NCBI GenBank assembly: GCA_945890645.1
Contig: CAMDCV010000005.1
Location: 62,001-126,000 of the forward strand
Reading direction: 5' to 3'
From: Akkermansia muciniphila
GTDB lineage: Bacteria; Verrucomicrobiota; Verrucomicrobiia; Verrucomicrobiales; Akkermansiaceae
Length of the DNA: 64,000 bases
The position numbers and the translations under genes are program-made. Positions 55,405 to 62,376 of the stretch are shown here, one piece after another. Position 1 is the first letter of the stretch, and every line of letters starts with the position of its first letter. The notes beneath the pieces were generated by a model. It was not told the origin of the DNA. It made no database searches and was given only the letters and a program-made list of their open reading frames with translations.

Positions 55405-55452
55405 TAAAAAACAAAACCCACCCCGCCGTGCAAGCTCCCCCCTGCACGGCGG
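55405..55452 (-). terminator. Rho-independent terminator for the DUF1460 gene
   Basis: The stem CCGCCGTGCA (55423-55432) pairs perfectly with TGCACGGCGG (55443-55452) around a 10-nt loop. On the minus strand it runs into a T-rich stretch (GGTGGGTTTTGTTTTTTATAG), 24 bp after the stop of the gene at 55477. Confidence 0.82.
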
Positions 55453-55476
55453 CGGCGTTTTGGGAGCAAACAGCCC

Positions 55477-56412
55477 CTATTTTTTCCATAATTTCGACGG
55501 CGGCAGGTCCTTGGGACGGCAGACCGCGATACCGGCGTGGGTTTTCAACTCTTGCAAATAATCGCTGATCGGTTTGTCGAAAACGGTGCATCGACCTTTG
55601 TCACGGCTCGAGGTGGCATGGAGAAAATACGCCCGACCTTTGTGCCTCATAATCAGACCAACGTGCGACGTGTATTGATAGGGAGAGGTCGTGGTGATGG
55701 CACAAACATCGCCATCGGCGAGGTAGCGCTCGGCATTGGGCACCTTGGCTTTAGGTACATGATAGACGGGCAACGCGGACACTTTTTTCTCGATGTCTGC
55801 CATCGGGGCTAAAAGCGACGGATTGTTCTTGAGGTAGCGGTAACTTTTCCACTGGACCGTCATTTCCTGAATCTGTCGGTTCATCCGCTCAGCACCAGGA
55901 ATGCGCGGTGAAATGTTTTCCGCCAAACCACGTCGTTGATTGTCGTAAAACACTTCTTCCAAGTGATGCATACGACTCAAATAGTTGCCAGTGCATTGTC
56001 CATTGCGATAGCGCTCGACTTCGACCATATGGATCAAATCCTCTGGCTTGTAAGGACCGGGCTTGTAGGTGAGCATGCGCGAAATTCCGAGTGAATTTTC
56101 ATAAAACGTCCAACAATCCATGGCATTAAGATTCACCACGGGATTCTCGATACGATCGTGTACCTCTAACGTATAATTGACATATCTCGTCCCCAACAAA
56201 GCCCGTGCGGCAAGCATGGTGCGTTGACCAATGGGACGTGCGCGCCAATTTTCGCTCTCTGCCTGCTTCACAATCGCATGAAATTTCGATTCACCCTGAA
56301 ACACCGTAGTCAGTGGCAAACGCAACGGACTAGGCGGCGTCACCGTATGCACCGAAACATTTTGCCCGTGCAGAAAAAGCGGCAAAAGCAGGAGGGAGAT
56401 AAACCATTTCAT
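55477..56412 (-). CDS. DUF1460 amidase-like secreted protein
   Basis: This 311-residue protein has an N-terminal signal peptide (about 1-16, LLLLPLFLHG). The DUF1460 domain follows, with the putative active-site Cys in NAMDCWTFYENSLG, TGNYLSRMHHLEEV and a late His in TSHVGLIMRHKGRAYFLHATS. DUF1460 proteins are NlpC/P60-like enzymes; several are N-acetylmuramoyl-L-alanine amidases for peptidoglycan. It is exported and stands alone with its own terminator. Confidence 0.83.
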   Translation of the reverse strand: MKWFISLLLLPLFLHGQNVSVHTVTPPSPLRLPLTTVFQGESKFHAIVKQAESENWRARPIGQRTMLAARALLGTRYVNYTLEVHDRIENPVVNLNAMDCWTFYENSLGISRMLTYKPGPYKPEDLIHMVEVERYRNGQCTGNYLSRMHHLEEVFYDNQRRGLAENISPRIPGAERMNRQIQEMTVQWKSYRYLKNNPSLLAPMADIEKKVSALPVYHVPKAKVPNAERYLADGDVCAITTTSPYQYTSHVGLIMRHKGRAYFLHATSSRDKGRCTVFDKPISDYLQELKTHAGIAVCRPKDLPPSKLWKK

Positions 56413-56640
56413 AACCGCAGGCTACACGTCATGAGGGATTTTTGCAAGCACGCTATGGTTTATGAAGATAAGTGTAAGTGCCGAGTCAGCCGTGATCAGC
56501 CAATGGAGCGCGGACTTTAGTCCACTTCAAAATTTCACGAGTCAGGAAAAACTCAAAAATCAACCTCAACTATCATCAACATGTCCTGCCATAGCTGATT
56601 GGCGACGGCGGATCGTCAACTTTGCCTTCCCATCTTCCCT
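56413..56640. other. Intergenic region left of the tandem-like repeat
   Basis: The 402-bp gap between the DUF1460 gene and the plus-strand gene at 56815 has no convincing gene. A 77-codon frame from 56462 runs through the repeat at 56641-56716 and has no family features. The right end must carry the promoter of the gene at 56815; no clear boxes were picked. Confidence 0.4.
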
Positions 56641-56716
56641 TTCGTGTATTTTGTGTATTTGGTGGTTAAAAAAAAACCTCAAAAAATCTGAGTAATCTGC
56701 GTAATCTGTGGTTAGA
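56641..56716. repeat. Short degenerate tandem-like repeat
   Basis: Two runs of related units lie around an A-tract. The left run reads TTCGTGTATT, TTGTGTATTT, GGTGGTTAAA. The right run reads CTGAGTAAT, CTGCGTAAT, CTGTGGTTA. Similar strings are scattered in intergenic regions of many unrelated bacterial genomes by my memory; no function is known. Confidence 0.5.
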
Positions 56717-56814
56717 CAAATTTCTATGTTAGTACTGAATAGTAATTAAGAGAGAACTCTCTCAAAGATTCCCCCTTGCGTGCCAACAATGCTGCGTTAG
56801 TGTGCGCCACATTT

Positions 56815-57444
56815 ATGCAGCAGAAGCGTTTTCTCATTCAAGCCATCGCGGCCATCGTCGTGATTTGGCTCATTGTTTTCAGCATTCGTTCCTGGGCCGG
56901 ATCGAAAAAAATCACTGCCGAACGCATTCAAAAGGAAATCGCCGCCGCGTCATTCGCCGACTGGTCCAACGCTGAGTCCTACGATGCCGGCACCGCCAAA
57001 AAGCGAGAAGAAAAAATCCGCGAGATCGCCGATCTCACCAACCGCCTCGATTTCAGCGAGCGCGAAAAGAACCGTGAAAACCGCAGCGGGGAAGCCTTTT
57101 TCCGCGTGCTCAGCCCAGACGAACGCAGTTTATTCATCGAACTCACCGTCGCCGAGAGCATGAATAAATTTATGCAAGCCCTCGATCAAATGCCGCCTGC
57201 CGATCGTCAACGCTTCGTCAAACAAGGGCTCGAAGAAATCGAAAAAGGCAAAACCGCCGAGGATATTGAACGCACACGCGAATTCGGTGACGACGTGGTG
57301 GAAAAAATCACACAGGAAGGCATGCGCGCGTATTTTGAAAAGGCCAGCGTCGATACCAAGCTCGATCTCGCTCCGCTCATGGAATCGATGAACGAAGTCA
57401 TGCAAGGCCTGCGTGGCAATCGTTTCGGCCCACCGCAACGATGA
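56815..57444 (+). CDS. Membrane-anchored helical protein of unknown function
   Basis: The family was not recognised. The 209-residue product has a short basic start (MQQKRF), one transmembrane helix (about 8-26, IQAIAAIVVIWLIVFSI) and a soluble, highly charged, mostly helical remainder rich in Glu, Lys and Arg. The start at 56815 gives a normal signal anchor; an upstream in-frame Met at 56776 would add 13 residues. Its stop overlaps the pseudopilin start (ATGA), so the two may be co-translated, which hints at a role in pilus or secretion assembly, but this is inference only. Confidence 0.6.
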   Translation: MQQKRFLIQAIAAIVVIWLIVFSIRSWAGSKKITAERIQKEIAAASFADWSNAESYDAGTAKKREEKIREIADLTNRLDFSEREKNRENRSGEAFFRVLSPDERSLFIELTVAESMNKFMQALDQMPPADRQRFVKQGLEEIEKGKTAEDIERTREFGDDVVEKITQEGMRAYFEKASVDTKLDLAPLMESMNEVMQGLRGNRFGPPQR

Positions 57445-58058
57445 GAACCATGAGGAAGCAGCTTCACTCAACGGAAAGGAGCACAGGCGTCTCGCCTGTG
57501 TTTCAATCTCCCTTCACAGGCAAGATGCCTGTGCTCCTTTCTTCGTCCCGTCGCGGCTTCACCTTGGTCGAGGTCCTTGTTGTCATCGGCATCATCGTAG
57601 CGCTTACCGCTTTGATCGTCCCGATCAGCCTCTCGATGATCGCCAAATCCCGCCAAGCCGCGTGCCTCAGCAATCTCCGCCAAATCGGCGTGGGCGTGGA
57701 ATCGTATTTGCAGGACAATAACAACACCATGCCCAACCTCGCCGCCGGACGTAAATCTCGCAACGAAGACATCGCGGTAATGGAAAATACTCTCAACGCC
57801 TATCTCGAAAGCGAAGAAGTCTTCCACTGCCCCGAAGACAAAACCTTGTTTGCTGAATCAGGATCGAGCTACTTGTGGAACTCCACGCAAAGCAACCGCA
57901 ATCGCGAGCAACTTGTATTTTTCAACATCAAGGGCGATTCCTCGCGCGTGCCCATCGTCACCGACAAGGAAGCCTGGCACCCCGGTGAGTCGGGCGTGAA
58001 CATTCTTTATGCCGATTACTCCGCCAGCAAGGAATTCAAATTCATCACCTCTCCGTAA
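57441..58058 (+). CDS. Type IV pilin-like/pseudopilin protein with unusually long leader
   Basis: The prepilin N-terminus RRGFTLVEVLVVIGIIVALTA gives the cleavage site between G39 and F40 and the conserved Glu at mature position 5 (E44). The hydrophobic helix is followed by a small soluble domain (CLSNLRQIGVGVESYLQDNNNTMP; CPEDKTLF) typical of the DUF1559/type II pseudopilin-like proteins of PVC bacteria. Counted from 57441 the leader is 39 residues, most of it encoded by a palindromic repeat (57474-57541). An in-frame ATG at 57525 inside that repeat would give a normal 11-residue leader and may be the true start. The enzyme for cleavage is encoded at 5956. Confidence 0.8.
   Translation: MRTMRKQLHSTERSTGVSPVFQSPFTGKMPVLLSSSRRGFTLVEVLVVIGIIVALTALIVPISLSMIAKSRQAACLSNLRQIGVGVESYLQDNNNTMPNLAAGRKSRNEDIAVMENTLNAYLESEEVFHCPEDKTLFAESGSSYLWNSTQSNRNREQLVFFNIKGDSSRVPIVTDKEAWHPGESGVNILYADYSASKEFKFITSP
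57474..57541. repeat. Nested palindromic repeat inside the pseudopilin leader
   Basis: Two 27-nt arms (57474-57500 and 57515-57541) are inverted copies with two mismatches. Each arm is itself a near-perfect hairpin: CACAGGCG / CGCCTGTG in the left and CACAGGCA / TGCCTGTG in the right. The 14-nt middle is TTTCAATCTCCCTT. It sits inside a coding frame, so it is read as Ser-Thr-Gly-Val-Ser-Pro-Val ... Gly-Lys-Met-Pro-Val. Confidence 0.8.
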
Positions 58059-58079
58059 GCGGCCACGCACTTTCGAAAT

Positions 58080-58982
58080 ATGTTAGAAATCAACGACCTC
58101 TGGAAACACTTCCGCGGCATCCCTGCCCTCAAGGGTGTTTCGTTTCGCGTGGAACGCGGGCAAATCTACGGCCTGCTCGGCCACAACGGCGCGGGGAAAA
58201 GCACCACGCTCGGCATCATCCTCGGCATGGTCGCGGCGACCAAGGGCGATGTGGTGATCGATGGCATCTCGATCCAAAAGGACCGCAGTCGCGCGCTGCG
58301 CAAGGTCGGTGCGATCTTTGAAGCGCCATCGTTTTACGAATACCTCAGCGGCTGGCAGAACCTCAAGATTCTCATGAGCTACACTGGCCCCTTCGAGGAA
58401 AAACTTGCGCGTGAAGTCGTCGAACGCGTCGGCCTGACCAAGCGCATCGACTCGAAGGTGCAAACCTACAGCCACGGCATGCGACAACGCCTCGCTCTCG
58501 CACAAGCGCTGCTGCCCGAACCGGAAATTTTATTGTTAGATGAGCCGACCGACGGCCTCGACCCCGAGGGCATCAAGTGGTTCCGCGATTTCATTCTCGA
58601 CCTGCGCAAGGAGCGCGGCATGACGGTGCTGTTCAATTCGCACTTGCTGGCTGAAGTCGAGCAGATGTGCGATCGCATCGCGATCCTGCAAGGCGGCGAG
58701 CGCGTGTTCGAAGGCCCGATCAAAGGCCTCGTCGAAGAACAAATCCGCTACGAAATCGATGCCGATCCCAGCATGCAGATCGGTGCCGTCATCGCGCCCC
58801 ACGGCGGCATTGTGGAAAACGCCGGCGTGATCTACTTGCCCCACACAGTCGATGCCGCACACGTGCTACACGACCTGGTATTCGCTGGCATCAAAGTCCG
58901 CTCGTTCACCCCGAAACGCCGCTCGCTCGAAGACCTTTACATGGAAATCAAACAAGAACACAAACCACGTCTGATCGTATGA
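58080..58982 (+). CDS. ABC transporter ATP-binding protein
   Basis: This 300-residue ATPase of the ABC-2 exporter type has Walker A GHNGAGKST, the ABC signature YSHGMRQRLALAQALL, Walker B ILLLDEPTDGLDP and the switch His in VLFNSHLL. The C-terminal ~80 residues are the usual accessory domain. It overlaps the permease gene by ATGA, so the pair is one functional unit. The substrate is not inferable; neighbours give no hint. Confidence 0.93.
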   Translation: MLEINDLWKHFRGIPALKGVSFRVERGQIYGLLGHNGAGKSTTLGIILGMVAATKGDVVIDGISIQKDRSRALRKVGAIFEAPSFYEYLSGWQNLKILMSYTGPFEEKLAREVVERVGLTKRIDSKVQTYSHGMRQRLALAQALLPEPEILLLDEPTDGLDPEGIKWFRDFILDLRKERGMTVLFNSHLLAEVEQMCDRIAILQGGERVFEGPIKGLVEEQIRYEIDADPSMQIGAVIAPHGGIVENAGVIYLPHTVDAAHVLHDLVFAGIKVRSFTPKRRSLEDLYMEIKQEHKPRLIV

Positions 58983-59827
58983 ATTTCCTCTCCCAACTCT
59001 CGGGCGAAATGCGCAAGTTATTTGCCCGCCCCCGCACCTACATCGGCTACGTCGCTTTCCTCGCGATGGAAATCCTCATCCTCGTGGTGTACAAGCTCGA
59101 CCGCACCCAGGACTACACTCGCAAGCAATTGCAAAACAACGGCCTCGAGTTCGATACCTACTACAGCTCGCTCTCCATCACCTTCACGATCATGTTGCTG
59201 AGCATGTTTGTGTTAGGCTCGGTATTCTTCGCGCTGGTGGCCGGAGACATCGTCGCCAAGGAACATGAAGACGGCAACCTGCGCCTGATCTTCGCCCGAC
59301 CGATCTCACGCTTGCGCTTGTTGTTAGTGAAATATTCTGCCGTCTGCCTTTACACCGTGAGCTTCGTGTTTTTTGTCGGCATCAGTGGTTACGCCATGGC
59401 GGTGGCAGCCGTGGGATGGGAAGGTGGTTTATTTGTGATGGAACCCAAAATGAAAGTCTTCGCCGCCTACCCCGAGTGGAGCGAGGGCGCCTCGCGGCTC
59501 GCATTAGGAGCCTTGGGCATTAGCTTTAGCATGATCACCATCTCGTCGATCGCGTTCATGTTCTCCTGTTTCAAAATGAAACCTGCCGCTGCGACGATCA
59601 TCACGCTGAGCATCTTGTTCGTGGACATGATCCTGCAAAACTTCCCCTTTTTCCGCCCCTACGAAGAATGGTTCGTCACCTGGCGCATGAGCGCCTGGCT
59701 CTTCCTCATGGAAAACCACCTCCCCTGGGCCAAAGTGCTCGAATCCTTCGCGTTCTTAGGCGGCCTCAACGCCACGGTTTTTGTGATCGGATGGCTGAGC
59801 TTTCAGTCGCGGGATTTTAAGACGTGA
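58979..59827 (+). CDS. ABC-2 type permease
   Basis: This 282-residue permease has six membrane segments (about 22-40, 68-92, 112-138, 160-182, 197-217 and 255-275). It shows the ABC-2 pattern including VAGDIVAKEHEDGNLRLIFARPISRLRLLLVKY, the motif linking the permease to the ATPase. The start at 58979 overlaps the ATPase stop. A frame open upstream belongs to the ATPase region in another reading and is not coding. Substrate unknown. Downstream begins the repeat locus, 34 bp after the stop. Confidence 0.87.
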   Translation: MNFLSQLSGEMRKLFARPRTYIGYVAFLAMEILILVVYKLDRTQDYTRKQLQNNGLEFDTYYSSLSITFTIMLLSMFVLGSVFFALVAGDIVAKEHEDGNLRLIFARPISRLRLLLVKYSAVCLYTVSFVFFVGISGYAMAVAAVGWEGGLFVMEPKMKVFAAYPEWSEGASRLALGALGISFSMITISSIAFMFSCFKMKPAAATIITLSILFVDMILQNFPFFRPYEEWFVTWRMSAWLFLMENHLPWAKVLESFAFLGGLNATVFVIGWLSFQSRDFKT

Positions 59828-59860
59828 TTTTTGTTAGATGTATTTTTCCTAACTGTTTTC
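59828..59860. other. Short spacer with imperfect inverted repeat
   Basis: GTTAG and CTAAC flank a T-rich centre here. It may end the ABC transcript, but the stem is only 5 bp and the case is weak. Confidence 0.3.
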
Positions 59861-60083
59861 AAACGGCAACGCCGTTTCCCAGTAAAGCCTAGGGTTGGCC
59901 GCGTAGCGGACTACCCTAGGCTGCTCGTTATCAAAAATCTTCTTCAACCTTGAAAAGGTTGCCTAGTGGCGTTTGCGCATCGATAGCGAATAACAATAGG
60001 CAACCCGCTTCGGGGTTGGAAATTTTTTGAGTCATTCATTACCCAAGCAACCTTGGGCTAGAATAGGAAACCTCGTTGAGGTT
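59861..60083 (+). repeat. Composite hairpin repeat, copy 1
   Basis: The copy is 223 bp. It starts with AAACGGC-AAC-GCCGTTT (59861-59877) and contains a stem around CCTAGGGTTGG ... CTACCCTAGG, then CAACCTT-GAA-AAGGTTG, the CAACCC..GGGGTTG hairpin, CCCAAG..CTTGGG and AACCTC-GTT-GAGGTT at the end. Relative to copy 2 it lacks 14 bp (GTAGCCCATACGGG) inside the CCCAAG/CTTGGG stem. Confidence 0.85.
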
Positions 60084-60135
60084 TTGGGAATTGTGATGCA
60101 AACTCCGATTTATAAAAAAATCATTGAGTGATCTA

Positions 60136-60371
60136 AAACGGCAACGCCGTTTCCTCGTATAGCCCAGGGTTGAACGCGAAGCGGGCTACCCTGGGTTGCT
60201 GATAATCAAAATCTTCTTCAACCTTGAAAAGGTTGCCTAGTGGCGTTAGTGCATTGAGACCCAATGACAATAGGCAACCCACTTCGGGGTTGAATAATTT
60301 TTTGAGGAATCTTTGACCCAAGGTAGCCCATACGGGCAACCTTGGGCTAGAGTAGGAAACCTCGTTGAGGT
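60136..60371 (+). repeat. Composite hairpin repeat, copy 2
   Basis: The 236-bp copy has the same order of hairpins as copy 1 with a few base changes, and the full CCCAAGGTAGCCCATACGGG motif. It ends 15 bp from the transposase stop. AACGGC/GCCGTT, CAACCTT/AAGGTTG and AACCTC/GAGGTT are perfect arms. Confidence 0.85.
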
Positions 60372-60386
60372 ATGATTACATTGTAA

Positions 60387-60842
60387 TTATTCCCATACAT
60401 AACGTTCATCGTACGGGATCTTATATTTTTCGAGAAAGGCTCGATACTCTTCTTGAAAGCTACGTTTGCGATGATGTTCCTCTTGCTGGTTGATGTAAGA
60501 AATCACCTGCGGTGTTTCCAACTGACCCACGGAAAACGCACCATAACCTCCTTGCCACGAGAACTGTTGCTGAATTGGTTCATGCTCTTTGATCCAGAGA
60601 CTAGAGGCGCGTTTGATATCTCTAACGAGATCCGCAACTGTCATCGTTCTTGGCAACACGAAACACAAATGAACGTGATCTTCGACCCCGCCCACCGCCA
60701 GTGCATGTCCCCCTTTTTCATTAATCAAACCTCCCAGATACCGATGAAGTTCCGAACGCAAGGATGCATTCTTCAAATAAGGCTCGCGATGCGCCGTAGA
60801 AAAAATCAAATGCACGAGAAGATTCGAGAGTGACTGGGGCAT
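60387..60842 (-). CDS. REP-associated tyrosine transposase (IS200/IS605-like, Y1 HUH)
   Basis: RAYTs are single-strand DNA transposases related to TnpA of IS200/IS605 and act on REP hairpins. The 151-residue protein begins MPQSLSNLLVHLIFSTAHRE and has the HUH metal motif in EDHVHL (H56, H58), SWQGGYGAFSV, the catalytic-Tyr region ISYINQQEEHHRK (Y116 as the likely nucleophile) and the ending KIPYDERYVWE. All catalytic residues look intact. A Met at 60857 is an alternative start. It is flanked by composite repeats on both sides, its presumed substrates. Confidence 0.88.
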   Translation of the reverse strand: MPQSLSNLLVHLIFSTAHREPYLKNASLRSELHRYLGGLINEKGGHALAVGGVEDHVHLCFVLPRTMTVADLVRDIKRASSLWIKEHEPIQQQFSWQGGYGAFSVGQLETPQVISYINQQEEHHRKRSFQEEYRAFLEKYKIPYDERYVWE

Positions 60843-60930
60843 GGTTTTATTTCCCACATCGCCCAGGCGGAGGCAATCACGGATTTAAGGTGGTGCATCG
60901 TCGGGGGAGCTTTCATATTTGTCTATCGAT
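60843..60930. other. Spacer between transposase start and copy 3
   Basis: This 88-bp stretch must carry the transposase promoter on the minus strand. No promoter boxes or hairpins were picked with confidence. Confidence 0.3.
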
Positions 60931-61170
60931 AAACGGCAACGCCGTTTCCTCGTATAGCCCAGGGTTGGACGCGTAGCGGACTACCCTGGGTTGCTCGTCA
61001 CCAAAGCATTCTTCTACCTTGAAAAGGTTGCCTAAAGGCGATCGCGCATCGATACCCAATCACATGAGGCAACCCACTTCGGGGTTGGAAATTTTTGGGG
61101 GGGATTGATTACCCAAGGTAGCCCCAGACAGGGCAACCTTGGGCTTTACTAGGAAACCTCTTTGAGGTTT
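60931..61170 (+). repeat. Composite hairpin repeat, copy 3
   Basis: The 240-bp copy starts AAACGGC-AAC-GCCGTTT (60931-60947) and ends AAACCTC-TTT-GAGGTTT (61154-61170). The internal element reads GTAGCCCCAGACAGGGC, so it carries the motif missing from copy 1, with a different loop. It is the most diverged copy. It ends 23 bp before the stop of the YgiC-like gene. Confidence 0.85.
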
Positions 61171-61193
61171 TTGGGAAATTGACGGCCAAACCC

Positions 61194-62351
61194 TCACCCA
61201 ATCCGATGCGGGTGAAACCTGCTCATGTTTCCGGTGATGGGCGATTGGTCGCCGCGGGCGGAGAGGGCGCAGCAGGTGTCATCGACCATCCATAGGCCCC
61301 AGACGAAGTGGCGACCGCCGGCTTGGAAGAGGGGTGTGCGTTTTTGATAGATCATCTCGGAGGACTCGGCTTGGCCAGTGCCTTGGGCGATGGCTTTGCC
61401 AAATTCGCAGAGGGAGATGCCGCCGCCTTCGCGGCCGTAGATGGGCTTTTCCACCCACTGCGAGATGCCGAGACGGCTCATTTCCTCGCGGGTGCGCGTG
61501 GCGGGCAAGAGCAGCGGATGGTTGGGGTTCAGCTCCCACAGGATGGGCAGCAGGGCTTTGTTCGAGAGCATCATCTTCCACGCGGGTTCGATGAAGCGGG
61601 ATCGCTCGGCGCCGATTTCGGCGAAGAAAGGTTCTTTCACCAACCATTCCCAGGGATAGAGCTTGAAGAGTCGATCAATCGGACGCTCGATGGAATCGGT
61701 GAAGCGACCTTCCTCCGAATAACCGATCTCTGCCATGTCCATGAGGTTCACAGCTTTTCCGGCTTGCTCGGCAGTCTCGGCGAGATAGGCGATGGTTTGT
61801 CGATCTTCGGGGAGGTCCCACGCGCAGGCGAGGTGGATGAGCGGATCAGGCAGAGTTTTCCAGCGCTCGACTAAGGCTTCGTGCAAGGAATTGAGCTGAT
61901 CCGAGCTAGGGTAGCAGTCCTTGAGCCAATCCCACTGAATGACAGCGGCTTCGAGCAAAGACGTGGGGGTATCGGCATTGTACTCGAGGAGTTTCGGCGT
62001 GCCAATGCCATCCCAGGCGAGATCGAAGCGGCCATAGAGCGAGAAATCCTGCGCCGTCCAGGAAGACTGAATGATGCTGGCGAGGTCATCGGAAATCGCG
62101 AGCTTGTGCCACCAATCGCGGCAAATGATTTGCTCACAGGCATCGAGACACATCCCGTGAAGTTCGTTGGCCGCGGCTTCGAGAGTCTCGGCGGCATCCA
62201 GGCTGAAGACGAGGTGTTCATTTTCATTCCAGTACGAATCTGCACCAGCACCGTGCCAGACGAGGCCGGATTCTTCGACGCGCTGGACCCAATTCGGTCG
62301 GGGCTTGCTGGCCTCCAGTCGGATCGGGACGAAGGAAAAATTATAGTTCAT
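61194..62351 (-). CDS. Glutathionylspermidine-synthase-like ATP-grasp protein (YgiC/YjfC type)
   Basis: This 385-residue protein of the GSP-synthase C-terminal family is close in length to E. coli YgiC (about 386). Motifs include SLYGRFDLAWDG, KLLEYNADTPTSLLEAAVIQWDW (binding of the peptide-like substrate and metal), LWELNPNHPLLLPA and the ATP-grasp loop WVEKPIYGREGGGISL. It probably ligates an amine or peptide with ATP, but substrates of the YgiC branch are unknown. The start at 62351 (MNYNFSFVPIRLE) was chosen because the longer frame to 62426 would overlap the lipoprotein gene by 50 bp. It lies 25 bp after that gene. Confidence 0.88.
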   Translation of the reverse strand: MNYNFSFVPIRLEASKPRPNWVQRVEESGLVWHGAGADSYWNENEHLVFSLDAAETLEAAANELHGMCLDACEQIICRDWWHKLAISDDLASIIQSSWTAQDFSLYGRFDLAWDGIGTPKLLEYNADTPTSLLEAAVIQWDWLKDCYPSSDQLNSLHEALVERWKTLPDPLIHLACAWDLPEDRQTIAYLAETAEQAGKAVNLMDMAEIGYSEEGRFTDSIERPIDRLFKLYPWEWLVKEPFFAEIGAERSRFIEPAWKMMLSNKALLPILWELNPNHPLLLPATRTREEMSRLGISQWVEKPIYGREGGGISLCEFGKAIAQGTGQAESSEMIYQKRTPLFQAGGRHFVWGLWMVDDTCCALSARGDQSPITGNMSRFHPHRIG

Positions 62352-62376
62352 GGGCAGAAAGTCGGCGAACGAGAAA

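Larger units (their letters stand above)
59861..61170. mobile_element. REP/RAYT locus: three composite repeats and a transposase gene
   Basis: The block holds a REP-associated tyrosine transposase gene (60387-60842, minus) between three direct copies of a ~220-240-bp multi-hairpin repeat: two lie on the left (59861 and 60136) and one on the right (60931). No terminal inverted repeats or target duplications were seen. The arrangement, with a single-strand transposase of HUH type and hairpins nearby, is how REP sequences are thought to spread. Confidence 0.75.

Noticed and set aside
60133-60339. A 68-codon minus-strand frame reading through repeat copy 2
   Set aside because: It is an artefact of the hairpin repeats; its residues are the translation of the palindromes.
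59861-61170. CRISPR array
   Set aside because: The repeats are long, few, made of many hairpins and not separated by unique spacers of equal size; no cas genes are nearby.
61308-61874. A 188-codon open frame on the plus strand opposite the YgiC-like gene
   Set aside because: It is the antisense shadow of a gene with clear motifs; it has no family signature.
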